Source: AC-32 sp963717475 (GTDB taxonomy: Bacteria > Actinomycetota > Thermoleophilia > Gaiellales > Gaiellaceae). From it: a stretch of 64,000 nucleotides of DNA. Where the stretch lies: positions 1,860,001 to 1,924,000 of the forward strand of contig OY970337.1 in the NCBI GenBank assembly GCA_963717475.1, written 5' to 3'. Positions 1 to 8,901 of this stretch are shown here, one piece after another; within the stretch, counting starts at the first letter, position 1; each line of letters opens with the position of its first letter. Below the pieces are notes generated by a model. That model was not told the DNA's origin. It worked only from the letters and a program-made list of their open reading frames with translations, and did not search any database. Position numbers and translations under genes: made by a program.

Positions 1-2
1 TC

Positions 3-929
3 GGCGCGGTCACGACGATCATGCACCTGCTGAACCCGGGCGACCGCGTGGTCGCCGTGGCCGACGTCTACGGCGGCGTCTACCGGATGTTCTCGCAGGT
101 CTACGAGCCGAAGGGCTACGCGTTCTCGTGGGTTCCCGCGGAGGAGCTGAACGCGAACGTCGCCGACCACCTCGACGAGCGGACGCGGATCGTCTGGCTC
201 GAGACGCCGACGAACCCGGTGCTGAACATCGTCGACATCCGCGCGGTGGCCGAGGCGGCGCACGCGGCCGGCGCGCTGGTCGTCGTCGACAACACCTTCG
301 CCTCGCCGTACCTGCAGCAGCCGCTGGAGCTGGGCGCCGACATCGTCGTCCATTCGACGACGAAGTACCTCGGCGGCCACTCCGACCTCGTCGGCGGCTT
401 CGTCGCCACCAACGACCCGACGATCGCGGAGCGGATGTACTTCCTGCAGAAGTCCCTCGGTGCCGTGCCGGGCCCTTTCGACTGCTGGCTCGTCCTGCGG
501 GGCCTGAAGACGCTCGCGGTGCGGATGCGCAGGCACTGCGAGAACGCGCAGGCGGTCGCGGGAGCCCTTGCGAAGCATCCGCGCGTCGAGACCGTTCTCT
601 ACCCCGGCCTTCCCGAGCATCCGGGCCACGCGATCGCGGCGCGGCAGATGCGTGACTTCGGCGGGATGGTCTCGGTGCTGCTCGAGTCCGAGGAGGAGGC
701 CGTCGCGCTCTGCGCGCGCACGAAGCTCTGGAAGCTCGCCGAGAGCCTCGGGGGCGTCGAGAGCCTGATCGAGCATCCGGCGCGGATGACACACGCCTCG
801 ACCGCGGACGCGCCCTTCGCGGCTCCGCGGAACCTCGTGCGGCTCTCGGTCGGGATCGAATCGGCCGAGGACCTCGTCGAGGACCTCGAGCAGGCGCTCG
901 TCCGCTCACCGGCTGCCGCCGGCGCCTGA
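3..929 (+). CDS. Cystathionine gamma-synthase/lyase-type PLP enzyme (5' end missing)
   Basis: This is a trans-sulfuration enzyme of the Cys/Met metabolism PLP family, cytosolic, acting on cystathionine or O-acyl-homoserine. The reading frame is open from base 3, so the N-terminus lies outside the window. The PLP-lysine motif STTKYLGGHSD is clear (lysine codon at 363-365), followed by the GPFDCWLVLRGLKTL segment and the SVGIESAEDLVEDLEQAL C-terminus typical of the family. It ends one base before the stop of a convergent gene. Synthase, gamma-lyase and methionine gamma-lyase cannot be told apart without the missing N-terminus. Confidence 0.93.
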   Translation, partial: GAVTTIMHLLNPGDRVVAVADVYGGVYRMFSQVYEPKGYAFSWVPAEELNANVADHLDERTRIVWLETPTNPVLNIVDIRAVAEAAHAAGALVVVDNTFASPYLQQPLELGADIVVHSTTKYLGGHSDLVGGFVATNDPTIAERMYFLQKSLGAVPGPFDCWLVLRGLKTLAVRMRRHCENAQAVAGALAKHPRVETVLYPGLPEHPGHAIAARQMRDFGGMVSVLLESEEEAVALCARTKLWKLAESLGGVESLIEHPARMTHASTADAPFAAPRNLVRLSVGIESAEDLVEDLEQALVRSPAAAGA

Positions 930-930
930 C

Positions 931-1746
931 TTAAGGCGCGCTGCGGTGGGCGGTGAAGGTGCCTGTCACCTGGCCGACCTGCCCGCAACTGTCCGGGCTG
1001 ACGAACGTGCCCGTGAGAACGCCGTCGGCCGCGAAACGGCCTTGCCAGTGGTCCGAGAGCGCCGCTCCCTTGAAGGAGCCGTTCGCGGCCACGAACTCCC
1101 CCGCGGGCGGCCCGGCCTGAATGCCGCCTCCGCCGGGCCCTGGGCAGGTCACGTCTACCTTGAAGAGATCGACGATCCGGCCGGCAGTCTTCACCTTGAC
1201 CGTCACCGTGCCGGTTCCCTCCGGAAGCGTCAGCGGCCCGGTCCAGGTTCCGTTCGGCACTGCGACTCGCTTGCGCGGTCGGACGCTCCAGGTGAGCAGC
1301 TTGCGCGGCCAGCCGCAGTTCTTCGGCTGCTGCGGCGAGACGTGCATCGACACGGCCGCGTGGCGGCGCGTCTTCAGGCGGCCGTAGACGATCAGGGGGA
1401 ACTGGCCGCGAATAAAGGCGGTGATCTCGATGTCTCTCGGCGTCCAGCCGCGGTAGCGGATCCGGAACGGCGCGCCGGGGCCCGCGTAGGAGGAATCAAA
1501 CCCTTCGACGACCCAGGGTGCCGGCTTGGAGGAACAGGCCACCGGGAAGCCGATCACGAGGTTCCTGATCACGACGCGCTTGTGCGGCTTGGCCAAGACG
1601 AAGCTCAGCGGCAAGCCGTGCGGCCCAACGCCTTCCCAGTCGCCGAGCACCGGCCGCGGTACGACGGTGGCTGCGGCCGGAGCAAGCAGGGCTACAAGAG
1701 CCAGGATCGTGAGAGCCAGGCTCGACCGCAGGAGTCGCCCGCACAC
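931..1746 (-). CDS. Secreted protein of unknown function
   Basis: A 271-residue protein starting at GTG with a signal peptide: arginines near the start, a leucine/alanine-rich core and an APAAA-type cleavage region around residues 22-26. The mature part is rich in Gly, Thr and beta-prone stretches, with a few cysteines (SCSKP-, CPGPGG- and SPDSCG-like segments), which suggests an extracytoplasmic beta-sandwich. No family is recognised. It converges on the preceding PLP enzyme with a one-base gap. The function is unknown. Confidence 0.7.
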   Translation of the reverse strand: MCGRLLRSSLALTILALVALLAPAAATVVPRPVLGDWEGVGPHGLPLSFVLAKPHKRVVIRNLVIGFPVACSSKPAPWVVEGFDSSYAGPGAPFRIRYRGWTPRDIEITAFIRGQFPLIVYGRLKTRRHAAVSMHVSPQQPKNCGWPRKLLTWSVRPRKRVAVPNGTWTGPLTLPEGTGTVTVKVKTAGRIVDLFKVDVTCPGPGGGGIQAGPPAGEFVAANGSFKGAALSDHWQGRFAADGVLTGTFVSPDSCGQVGQVTGTFTAHRSAP

Positions 1747-1803
1747 GCGGCCAGCCTACGCCGACGGGCGCAGCGGCGCAACGGCGGGAACTAGCATCAC
1801 GGC

Positions 1804-2205
1804 ATGCCGCGCGTCCCGGTTCCGCCTGAGGTCGACGAGTTCCTCCGGCTCCCGAACCCTGCGGTCGTCGCCACCCTGCGGGCCGACGGCTCGCCGCACA
1901 CGGTTCCGACCTGGTACGACTGGGAGGACGGGCGCGTGCTGCTGAACATGGACGAGAGCCGCCTGCGACTCGGCCACCTACGCCGTGATCCGCGAGCCGC
2001 GCTGACCGTCCTCGGCGGCGGTGAAGACGGCTGGTACCGGCACGTGAGCCTTCTCGGCAACGTCGTCTCGATCGTCGACGACGACTCGCTCGAGGACATC
2101 GACCGGCTTGCCCTCCGCTACACCGGGCAGCCGTTCCGCACGCGCGACCGCAAGCGAGTGAGCGCGTGGCTCGAGCCGGAGCGCTGGCACGGGTGGCCTT
2201 CCTGA
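1804..2205 (+). CDS. PPOX-class (pyridoxamine-phosphate-oxidase-like) F420/FMN-binding protein
   Basis: A 133-residue split-barrel flavin or F420 binding protein. The N-terminal PAVVATLRADGSPHTVPTWYDW and the later RDPRAALTVLGG and YRHVSLLGNV strands are characteristic of the small PPOX-class proteins common in actinobacteria, many of which use F420. Substrate is unknown. Its 3' end overlaps the downstream metallo-hydrolase gene, suggesting co-translation. Confidence 0.85.
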   Translation: MPRVPVPPEVDEFLRLPNPAVVATLRADGSPHTVPTWYDWEDGRVLLNMDESRLRLGHLRRDPRAALTVLGGGEDGWYRHVSLLGNVVSIVDDDSLEDIDRLALRYTGQPFRTRDRKRVSAWLEPERWHGWPS

Positions 2206-3053
2206 CACTGCTCGACCTGCGGCACCTTGGACGGGAGCGGGTGATCGGCTCCTACCTGCTCCAGACCTCGGACGGGCCGGCGCTGTTCGACTGCGGGCCC
2301 ACGACCTGCGTCCCGGAGCTCGAAGCGCGGCTCGCCGAGCGCGGGCTCGAGCTGCGTGACATCCGGCACCTGCTGCTCTCGCACATCCACCTCGACCACG
2401 CGGGCGCGACCGGCGTGCTCGTCCGCCAGCACCCGCAGCTGCAGGTCCACGTCTCTGAGGTCGGCGCGCCGCACCTCGTCGATCCCGAGCGGCTCGAGCG
2501 AAGCGCGCGCAGGCTCTACGGCGACGAGTTCGACACGCTCTGGGGCGAGCTCGCGCCGGTGCCGGAGGAGAACATCCACCCAGTGGGCTCCGAGGTGCTC
2601 GGGCTCGACTGCTTCCCCACGCCAGGTCACGCCTCGCACCACGTCTGCTACCTCGACGGGGACGGCACGCTCTACGCGGGCGACGCGGCCGGCGTCCGCA
2701 TCCAGCCTGCCCGCTTCGTCCTCCCACCCACGCCGCCGCCGGAGGTCGACCTCGAGGCCTGGGACACGACCCTCGACGAGATCGAGCGCCGCGACCCCCA
2801 GCGGCTCGCGCTGATCCACTTCGGAGTGGCCGACGACGTCGCAAGCCACCTCGCGGAGATGCGCACCCGTCTGCATGATTGGGCCAACCGCGTCCGGGAC
2901 GGTGCGACCGAGGACGAGTTCGACGCCGCCGCTGCACGCGACCTCGGCGCGGAGGGCGACCAGTACGAGCACGCGATGCCCTTCTGGCAGTCGTACGCCG
3001 GTTTGAAGCGCTACTGGGACAAGCGCGAGGAGGCCGAAGCTGCATCCCGCTGA
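2193..3053 (+). CDS. MBL-fold metallo-hydrolase
   Basis: A metallo-beta-lactamase-fold hydrolase. The metal-binding motif SHIHLDHAG (HxHxDH) is clear, with TPGHASHH further on and YAGDAAG supplying the bridging aspartate. The frame is open to a GTG at 2166; I chose GTG 2193 because it begins just before the conserved FLTLLDLRHLG strand and shortens the overlap with the upstream PPOX gene to 13 bases. A C-terminal helical part (about residues 225-286) is typical of single-domain hydrolases with broad substrates. Substrate unknown. Confidence 0.85.
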   Translation: MAFLTLLDLRHLGRERVIGSYLLQTSDGPALFDCGPTTCVPELEARLAERGLELRDIRHLLLSHIHLDHAGATGVLVRQHPQLQVHVSEVGAPHLVDPERLERSARRLYGDEFDTLWGELAPVPEENIHPVGSEVLGLDCFPTPGHASHHVCYLDGDGTLYAGDAAGVRIQPARFVLPPTPPPEVDLEAWDTTLDEIERRDPQRLALIHFGVADDVASHLAEMRTRLHDWANRVRDGATEDEFDAAAARDLGAEGDQYEHAMPFWQSYAGLKRYWDKREEAEAASR

Positions 3054-3825
3054 GCTCGGCGAGCTGGAGGCGTTCCGCGACCTGTACGCGGTCGCGCCGG
3101 CCGGCATCGGTGCGGGGGCCCTCGAGCTCGGCGGCGGGCTCTGCCTCCGGCTCGACTCGATGCCGGACTTCGCGATGTTCAACCGCGCAACCGGCCTGGG
3201 GCTCGACGAGCCGGCGACCGAAGAGCTCGTCGACGTGACGCTCGACTTCCTCGAAGGGACGCGCTCCTACGTCTCGGTCGCGCCCGATGCCCGGCCTGCG
3301 GAGCTCGCGACCTGGCTACAGGTCCGCGGACTCACCCCCGGCTACGGCTGGACCAAGTTCGTCCGCCCCGCAACCGACCCGCCCGAGGCGCAAACGGCCC
3401 TGCGAATCGAGCGTGTCGAGAGCGGCGAGGCCTTCGGCGCGGCAGCCGCCGGCGGCTTCGAGGTGCCGGAGCTCTTCCGCGGCTGGCTCGCCCTCCTACC
3501 CGCGAGAGACGGCTGGCACTGCTTCGTAGCGTTCGACGGAGACGAGCCGGCCGGAGCGGGCGCGCTCTACGTGGCGGGCAAGACCGGGTGGCTCGGCATC
3601 GGCGCGACTGTCCCCGAGCACCGGGGCAAGGGCGCGCAGAGTGCGCTGATCGCGAAAAGGATCGAAGCCGCCGCGGAGCTCGACTGCGAGGTGGTCGTGA
3701 GTGAGACCGGCAAGCCGATCGACGGCCGGGCCGGGCCGTCGTACAGGAATCTGGTGCGCGCTGGGCTCGAGCCGGTCTACGTGCGCCCGAGCTTCCAGCG
3801 CGCAGTCGTAATCAGCGGAAGCTAG
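3040..3825 (+). CDS. GNAT-family N-acetyltransferase, apparent CTG start
   Basis: Acetyl-CoA-dependent acyltransferase. The C-terminal GNAT core has GIGATVPEHRGKGAQSALI (motif A, R-x-x-G-K-G) at about residues 185-205. The first ATG (3160) would cut off about 40 in-frame, protein-like residues. Upstream of it there is no ATG, GTG or TTG before the in-frame stop at 3004, but a CTG at 3040 sits 7 bases after a strong GAGGAGG (3026-3032). I therefore place the start at CTG 3040, giving 261 residues. It overlaps the metallo-hydrolase stop by 14 bases. Substrate unknown. Confidence 0.75.
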   Translation: MHPAELGELEAFRDLYAVAPAGIGAGALELGGGLCLRLDSMPDFAMFNRATGLGLDEPATEELVDVTLDFLEGTRSYVSVAPDARPAELATWLQVRGLTPGYGWTKFVRPATDPPEAQTALRIERVESGEAFGAAAAGGFEVPELFRGWLALLPARDGWHCFVAFDGDEPAGAGALYVAGKTGWLGIGATVPEHRGKGAQSALIAKRIEAAAELDCEVVVSETGKPIDGRAGPSYRNLVRAGLEPVYVRPSFQRAVVISGS

Positions 3826-3968
3826 AAGATCCCGGCGACGCTCTCGAGCGCGCTGCTGATGTTCGCTCCGAGCAGCGTGATCGCCGCGAGCACTGCGAGC
3901 GTCATCACGGCGAGCACGACCCCGTACTCGGCCATCGTCTGACCTCGTTCGTCGACGAGCTTGATCAT
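3822..3968 (-). CDS. Flp-type (type IVb) pilin, 48 residues
   Basis: A tiny prepilin. It has a short charged leader (MIKLVDERGQTMAEYG) followed by about 20 hydrophobic residues and a short tail. The G-Q-T-M-A-E-Y segment, with glutamate 5 residues after the cleavage glycine, is the class III prepilin signature. An AAGGAG ribosome site lies about 7 bases before the ATG. The stop overlaps the convergent GNAT stop. No tad/cpa assembly genes are nearby, so it is an orphan pilin whose machinery must be elsewhere. Confidence 0.8.
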   Translation of the reverse strand: MIKLVDERGQTMAEYGVVLAVMTLAVLAAITLLGANISSALESVAGIF

Positions 3969-4036
3969 GCGGACTCCTTAGGTTGCGGCAGAAAGCAACC
4001 CATCGGCAGCCGCCCGCCGGCCCTCGATCCCCCGTT

Positions 4037-5059
4037 CTAGCCCATCGCTGCCTGGTAGGCGCGCTCGTAGTCGGCGACCATCCGATCCGGCGCAAAGCGC
4101 TCCTCCGCGAAGCGCCTGCATTCGCTGGGCTCGATCGCGTCCGCCTGCTCGAGCGCGGCGGGGATGTCGTGCCAGTGGTCGACGATCACCCCGCCCGTCC
4201 CGTCCCCGATCACCTCCGGGACCGCACCGTGCCGCGTCGCGATCACCGGCGTCCCGCACGCCATCGACTCGATCATGACGAGCCCGAACGGCTCCTCCCA
4301 CTCGATCGGAAAGAGCGTGCAGCGCGCGTTCTGCAGCAGCTCGACCTTCGTCCCGTGATTGACCTCGCCGAGGTACTCGATCCCGTGGCCGAGGTGGGGC
4401 TCGACGAACTCGGCGAAGTACTCCTGCTCACGCTGCTCGCGCATCTTCCCCGCGAGCTTCAGCGGCAGCCCGAGCTCCATGGCTACAGCTACAGCGCGGT
4501 GCGCGCCCTTCTCGTGGTTGAGGCGGCCGAGGAACAGCAGGTAGTCGCCGCGGTGCGGCTTGCACGGGTAGTGCTCGAGGTCCAGCGCATTCGGCACGTT
4601 CGCGATCCAGTTCAGGTCGGGCTTCGGGCGGCGCTGGTTGAGCGAGATCGAGATCAGGCCGACCGAGGGCGCCACGCGCCCGATGCTCTCGTAGACGTCG
4701 CCGGGCTCGCCGCCGAGCGGCCCGTGGACGGTGTGCACGACCGGTGTCGAAAGCGCGCCGCCGAGCACCGCGCCGAGGGGACCGGTGTGGTCGTTGATCA
4801 CGTCGAACTCCTCGGCCCGCTCGTAGCAGGCGAGGATGTGCCGCAGGTCCGGGAGGGAGCGCCCGATCTGCTCGCTCGGCGCGTGGTCGAAGACGGACGC
4901 GAGCTTCGCCTTCGTGTGGGAGTCGCCGGACGCGAAGAGGGTGACGTCGTGCCCGTGGTCGACGAGGCCGTCCGCAAGCAGCCAGACGATCCACTCGATC
5001 CCGCCGTAGCCGCTCGGCGGGACGGCGAACCAGGGAGGTGCCAGGACCGCGATCCTCAT
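4037..5059 (-). CDS. GT4-family glycosyltransferase
   Basis: A 340-residue GT-B-fold retaining glycosyltransferase. The N-terminal Rossmann half starts MRIAVLAPPWFAVPPSGYGGIEW with a glycine-rich loop; the C-terminal half holds LFLGRLNHEKG (nucleotide-sugar site) and EEPFGLVMIESMACGTPVIA, the E-x7-E motif. Its ATG overlaps the stop of the upstream debranching gene as ATGA, indicating translational coupling. The context suggests glycan or glycogen-like polymer or compatible-solute chemistry, but donor and acceptor are unknown. Confidence 0.9.
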   Translation of the reverse strand: MRIAVLAPPWFAVPPSGYGGIEWIVWLLADGLVDHGHDVTLFASGDSHTKAKLASVFDHAPSEQIGRSLPDLRHILACYERAEEFDVINDHTGPLGAVLGGALSTPVVHTVHGPLGGEPGDVYESIGRVAPSVGLISISLNQRRPKPDLNWIANVPNALDLEHYPCKPHRGDYLLFLGRLNHEKGAHRAVAVAMELGLPLKLAGKMREQREQEYFAEFVEPHLGHGIEYLGEVNHGTKVELLQNARCTLFPIEWEEPFGLVMIESMACGTPVIATRHGAVPEVIGDGTGGVIVDHWHDIPAALEQADAIEPSECRRFAEERFAPDRMVADYERAYQAAMG

Positions 5060-7122
5060 GCTTCCTCGACTGTGACGCGTCCGCGCTCGACGCGCACGTC
5101 CCACTGGTGGTCGAACGCTCGAATACCGGAAAGCCGCACCGAGCGGCCCGCCCAGGACGGCAGCTCGTCGGGCGCGTTCGTCTCCAGGTGGTGCCGGCTC
5201 CGGTCGGGCTCGAGGCCGAGCAGCAGCTGCAGCAGGAGCACCGGAGTCCCGGCGGCCCACGCCTGCGGGCGGGCGGCGGTCGGGTAGGCGATCGGGAAGG
5301 GCGTCTCCGAGCGAGGTAGGCCGGCGAAGACCTCCGGCAGCTGGTAGGCGAAGTGCGCGGCCGCGCCGAGCATCCGCCGGATGATCCGCTGCGCCTCGGG
5401 CCAGCGCCCGTGCCGGGCGAGGCCCTGCGCGATCAGGGAGTTGTCGTGGGGCCAGACGGTTCCGTTGTGGTACGAGAGCGGGTTGTAGCCGGCGTCGCCG
5501 GTCGACATGGTGCGCACCCCCCAGCCCGACCAGAGCTCCTGCCCCATCAGCGCGTCCACGATCGCATCCACGCGCCGCTCCGGGACGATGCCGCTCCAGA
5601 GCAGGTGGCCGACGTTCGAGCAAAGTGAGTCGACCTGCCGCTTCTCGCCGTCGAGCGCGAGCACGTAATAGCCGCCGCGCGCGTCCGTCCAGAACTGCTC
5701 GTCGAAGCGCCGCTGCAGTTCCTGCGCCTCCTGCTCGAGCCGCTCGGCGAGCGGGCGGTCGCGCCAGACCTCGCGCGCCAGCTCGGCCGCCCGCACCTTC
5801 GCGTCGTAGACGTAGCCCTGTACCTCGCAGGGCGCGATCGGAGAGCGAGCGATGGTGCCGTCGTGGAAGCGCTGCGAGTCGCCGGAGTCCTTCCACGACT
5901 GATTCTCGAGCCCGCGCGGCGTGCGCCGCTGGTACTCGACGAAGCCGTCGCCGTCCCGGTCGCCGTACCGATCGATCCAGGCGAGCGCGCGCAGCGCCGG
6001 ATCCTTCAGCTCGCTGACCAGCTCCGAGTCGTCTGTCCAGCGCCAGACCTCCGAGAGCAGGACGAGGTAGAGCGGCGTCGCGTCCGCCGTCCCGTAGTAG
6101 GCGCGAAACCAGTTCTCGGCGGCGCGCCCGGAGCGGAGCTCGTGGACGATCTTGCCCGGCTCCGCGTCGATGTCCGGGTTGTCCTCGCGGGCCTGGAGCT
6201 CCGCGAGCGTCTCGAGCGCGGTGCGGGCGAGCTCGGGACCGAACAGCAGCGTCTGGAGGCACGTGATGAGCGTGTCGCGGCCGAAGACGGTCATGAACCA
6301 CGGCATGCCCGCCGCGGGCAGCCGGCCCCTGCGCCCCCCTCCGCGCATGCGCAGCGAGGCAAGGTCCGCGACCGAGCGAGAGAAGCTGTGCGCCAGCTCG
6401 TCCCAGTCGCTGCGGATCTGCGGCACGCGCAGCTGCCAGGCCGCGAGCGACTCGCGGACGCGCGTCAGCTCCTCGCCGAAGCGCCGCTCGGCCGCCAGCG
6501 GCGGGATGCTGTCGCCGTCGATCGACGCGAGGATGTCGAGCCTGAGCGCCCATTCCTCGCGCGGCGCGAGCTGGAGGTGGTAGGCGACGCGCGTGCCCTC
6601 GATCGCGCCCCGCTCGGAGAGGATCACCTGCGTGCGGGCCGTCCCCCCGTTCGATTCCTCGAGCACGAACTGGTTGTGCTGCTCCTCGAAGCGTGCCGCA
6701 GCGGCCGGCGGCAGCGGCCTCGCCCGGGTCGGGTCGCCGAGAGCGAAGTCGTGCTCCTTCACGGAGAGGATGTCCGCGAAGTCGGTGGCGAGTTCGAGAG
6801 CGAGCTCGAACGAGAGCGGCTCCATGCCCTCGTTGCGGACGACGATCAGGTCCTGCATCCCCTCGCCAACGAACCGCTCCCGCGTGATCGAGAGCGTGTC
6901 CTGCGGAAGGCCGCCCGCGGCGGGGTTGCGCAGGTAGAACGCGGCCGAGAAGTACTCGACCACGCCCGACGAGAGCAGGAGCGGCTTCGCGCCGTTGATC
7001 GTCAGCCGCAGCAGCGAGAGGAAGCGCGTGTCCTCGGCGAAGAGGCCCTGCGTCTGGCCGTCGACGTCGCCGAGCTCGTTGCAGATGCAGAAGGTCGAGC
7101 CTTCGAGGATGGTCAGCGCCAT
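5056..7122 (-). CDS. Glycogen debranching-type (amylo-alpha-1,6-glucosidase) protein
   Basis: A 688-residue glycoside hydrolase. The N-terminal beta domain starts with the conserved DVDGQTQGLFAEDTRFLS signature; the C-terminal (alpha/alpha)6 barrel has GMPWFMTVFGRDTL and NQSWKDSGDS, typical of the bacterial debranching-enzyme family. Expected to cleave alpha-1,6 branches of glycogen-like glucans in the cytosol. The ATG at 7120-7122 overlaps the SDR stop by one base (TGATG), and its own stop overlaps the glycosyltransferase start. The frame stays open upstream for about 390 bases, but that part is non-protein-like antisense of the SDR. Confidence 0.88.
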   Translation of the reverse strand: MALTILEGSTFCICNELGDVDGQTQGLFAEDTRFLSLLRLTINGAKPLLLSSGVVEYFSAAFYLRNPAAGGLPQDTLSITRERFVGEGMQDLIVVRNEGMEPLSFELALELATDFADILSVKEHDFALGDPTRARPLPPAAAARFEEQHNQFVLEESNGGTARTQVILSERGAIEGTRVAYHLQLAPREEWALRLDILASIDGDSIPPLAAERRFGEELTRVRESLAAWQLRVPQIRSDWDELAHSFSRSVADLASLRMRGGGRRGRLPAAGMPWFMTVFGRDTLITCLQTLLFGPELARTALETLAELQAREDNPDIDAEPGKIVHELRSGRAAENWFRAYYGTADATPLYLVLLSEVWRWTDDSELVSELKDPALRALAWIDRYGDRDGDGFVEYQRRTPRGLENQSWKDSGDSQRFHDGTIARSPIAPCEVQGYVYDAKVRAAELAREVWRDRPLAERLEQEAQELQRRFDEQFWTDARGGYYVLALDGEKRQVDSLCSNVGHLLWSGIVPERRVDAIVDALMGQELWSGWGVRTMSTGDAGYNPLSYHNGTVWPHDNSLIAQGLARHGRWPEAQRIIRRMLGAAAHFAYQLPEVFAGLPRSETPFPIAYPTAARPQAWAAGTPVLLLQLLLGLEPDRSRHHLETNAPDELPSWAGRSVRLSGIRAFDHQWDVRVERGRVTVEEA

Positions 7123-7853
7123 CAGTCGTCGCGGACGATGCGGACGGCCGTCGACTGCGCCAGGGCCTTGACCACGAGCTCGTCCACGTTCACGTGCGGC
7201 GGACGGGTCAGCGCGAAGACGATGCACTCGGCGATGTCTTCGGGTCTCAGCGGCTCGACGTTCGCGTAGACCTCCTTCGCCCGCTCCTCGTCGCCGCGGA
7301 AGCGCACACGCGAGAAGTTCGTCTCGACAAGGCCCGGGTCGACAGTCGTCACATGGATCGGGCGGCCGAGGAGGTCTTCCCGGAGGGCGTAGGTAAAGCC
7401 GCGAACGGCGAACTTGGACGTGACGTAGACCGCGGCGTTCTCGTACGGCTGGCGGCCGGCGACCGAGCCGAGGTTGACGATGTGGCCGCCGTCGCGGATG
7501 TGCGGCAGACACAGGCGCGTCAGACGCATCACTCCGCGGACGTTCGTCTCGAGGACGGTCTCCTCGTCCTCCTCCGTGCTCTGGTCGAACGGCTCGCGGC
7601 CGAGGCCGAGGCCCGCGTTGTTGACGAGGATGTCCAGGCCGCCGAGCTCCGCGACGGCTTGCTCGACGAAGCGCTCACAGCTGGACGGATCGGTCACATC
7701 GAGCTCGAGCGCGACCTCGGTCTGGAGCTGCTCGACGCGCCTCGCCCCACCCGCCACGCGCGCGCCGTTGTCCGCGAGCGCGCGAGCCGTCGCGGCGCCG
7801 ATTCCGCTCGAGGCGCCGGTGACGATCGCGGTCTTTCCCTCGAGCCCCGCCAC
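7122..7853 (-). CDS. Short-chain dehydrogenase/reductase (YdfG-like)
   Basis: A 243-residue classical SDR: TGASSGIGAAT nucleotide-binding motif near the N-terminus, NNAG at about residue 85, and the catalytic serine plus YVTSK (Y-x-x-x-K) around residues 130-150. The sequence resembles the serine 3-dehydrogenase/YdfG group. It starts at GTG and is the first gene of a coupled three-gene set with the debranching enzyme and glycosyltransferase. Substrate not determinable. Confidence 0.9.
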   Translation of the reverse strand: MAGLEGKTAIVTGASSGIGAATARALADNGARVAGGARRVEQLQTEVALELDVTDPSSCERFVEQAVAELGGLDILVNNAGLGLGREPFDQSTEEDEETVLETNVRGVMRLTRLCLPHIRDGGHIVNLGSVAGRQPYENAAVYVTSKFAVRGFTYALREDLLGRPIHVTTVDPGLVETNFSRVRFRGDEERAKEVYANVEPLRPEDIAECIVFALTRPPHVNVDELVVKALAQSTAVRIVRDD

Positions 7854-7905
7854 GCGCGAGAGCTTAGATCCTGAGGCGCCCGGCCGTCCCGAACCGCCGA
7901 GCGGA

Positions 7906-8823
7906 CTAGTCCAGATGTCTCGGAGCGGCCAGCGGAAGCTGGGAGGCCGTGGCGGCGGACGCCGCGTGCTCGACCTGGAGCGTCGAGTGCGCGAGCGAGA
8001 AGCGCTCGTCGAGGAGCGCCGCCAATTCGCGGCGCAGCGCGTGGCAGTCCGCGCCCGGCTCCACGAGCACGTGTGCGGAGACCGACGGGAACCCGCTCCC
8101 GACGGTCCAGACGTGCAGGTCGTGCACCTCGACGACCCCGGGCACGGCGAGCATCGAGTCGGCGATCTCGCGGGGCTCTCGGGGCGCGACGTCGAGCAGG
8201 ATCCGCGTCGATTCGCGCAGGAGCGAGTAGCTCGACCAGAAGATGAGCGCCGCGACGACGAGGCTCGCGATCGGGTCGGCCTGATCCCAGCCGGTGGCGA
8301 GAATGACGGCGCCCGCGACGGCGGTCCCGGTGAACGCGGCTAGATCGGTCGTCACGTGCAGGAAGGCGCCGCGCACGTTCAGGCTCTCGCGGCTCGGCCC
8401 GGCGAGCACGAGCGCCGCAATCAGGTTCACCACCATCCCCGCGAGCGCCACGACGAGCACCAGCCCGCCCCGAACCTCCGGAGGAGAGACGAGCCGGCGG
8501 ACGGCGGTGTAAACGATCAGCACGCCCACGACGAGGAGCGTGATCCCGTTCACGTGCGCCGCCAGGATCTCGAGCCGGCGGAAGCCGAACGTCCACCGTC
8601 CGCGCGCGGGCCGTCCCGCGTAGGCGGCCGCCGCCAGGGCGAGCCCGAGCGCCGCTGCGTCCGTGAGCATGTGCCCGGCGTCGGCCAGCAGCGCGAGCGA
8701 ACCGGCGGCCACGCCGAAGACCACTTCGCCGGCCATCAGCCCGACGATCAGGACGAGCGCAACCGTGAGGGCGCGCCGCCCGGCGCTGCCGTGCGCGTGG
8801 TGGTGGCCGGCCATGCCACCCAT
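7906..8823 (-). CDS. Cation diffusion facilitator (Zn/Co/Cd efflux) transporter
   Basis: A CDF-family exporter of about 305 residues. A short His-rich N-terminus (GHHHAHG) precedes six transmembrane segments. LLADAGHMLTD in TM2 and HVTTDL in TM5 carry the HxxxD transport-metal sites. The cytosolic C-terminal domain has VHDLHVWTVGSG. It resembles the CzcD/ZitB type. ATG 8823 is chosen; an upstream in-frame ATG at 8856 and a downstream one at 8814 are possible. Confidence 0.9.
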   Translation of the reverse strand: MGGMAGHHHAHGSAGRRALTVALVLIVGLMAGEVVFGVAAGSLALLADAGHMLTDAAALGLALAAAAYAGRPARGRWTFGFRRLEILAAHVNGITLLVVGVLIVYTAVRRLVSPPEVRGGLVLVVALAGMVVNLIAALVLAGPSRESLNVRGAFLHVTTDLAAFTGTAVAGAVILATGWDQADPIASLVVAALIFWSSYSLLRESTRILLDVAPREPREIADSMLAVPGVVEVHDLHVWTVGSGFPSVSAHVLVEPGADCHALRRELAALLDERFSLAHSTLQVEHAASAATASQLPLAAPRHLD

Positions 8824-8901
8824 TGTGGTTTCACCGCCCTCCGGCAGGCAAGTCACCTACCCGGCGCCGAGGACTTCGCGCTGCTGCGGTCGAGGTACGG
8901 G

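Noticed and set aside
19..909. Long minus-strand arginine-rich open frame opposite the PLP enzyme
   Set aside because: High G+C keeps antisense frames open; the translation is low-complexity Arg/Pro/Ala and the plus strand holds a clear enzyme. The same reasoning removed dozens of long shadow frames, for example 19420-21828 minus and 32644-34641 minus.
3822..3968. A tad pilus locus around the Flp pilin
   Set aside because: No prepilin peptidase, secretin or ATPase gene nearby; only the orphan pilin and the distant MshEN-domain gene.
5060..6553. Upstream extension of the glycosyltransferase frame
   Set aside because: The frame is open to 6553 but that part is antisense-like and covers the debranching enzyme; the conserved N-terminus starts at the ATG at 5057-5059.
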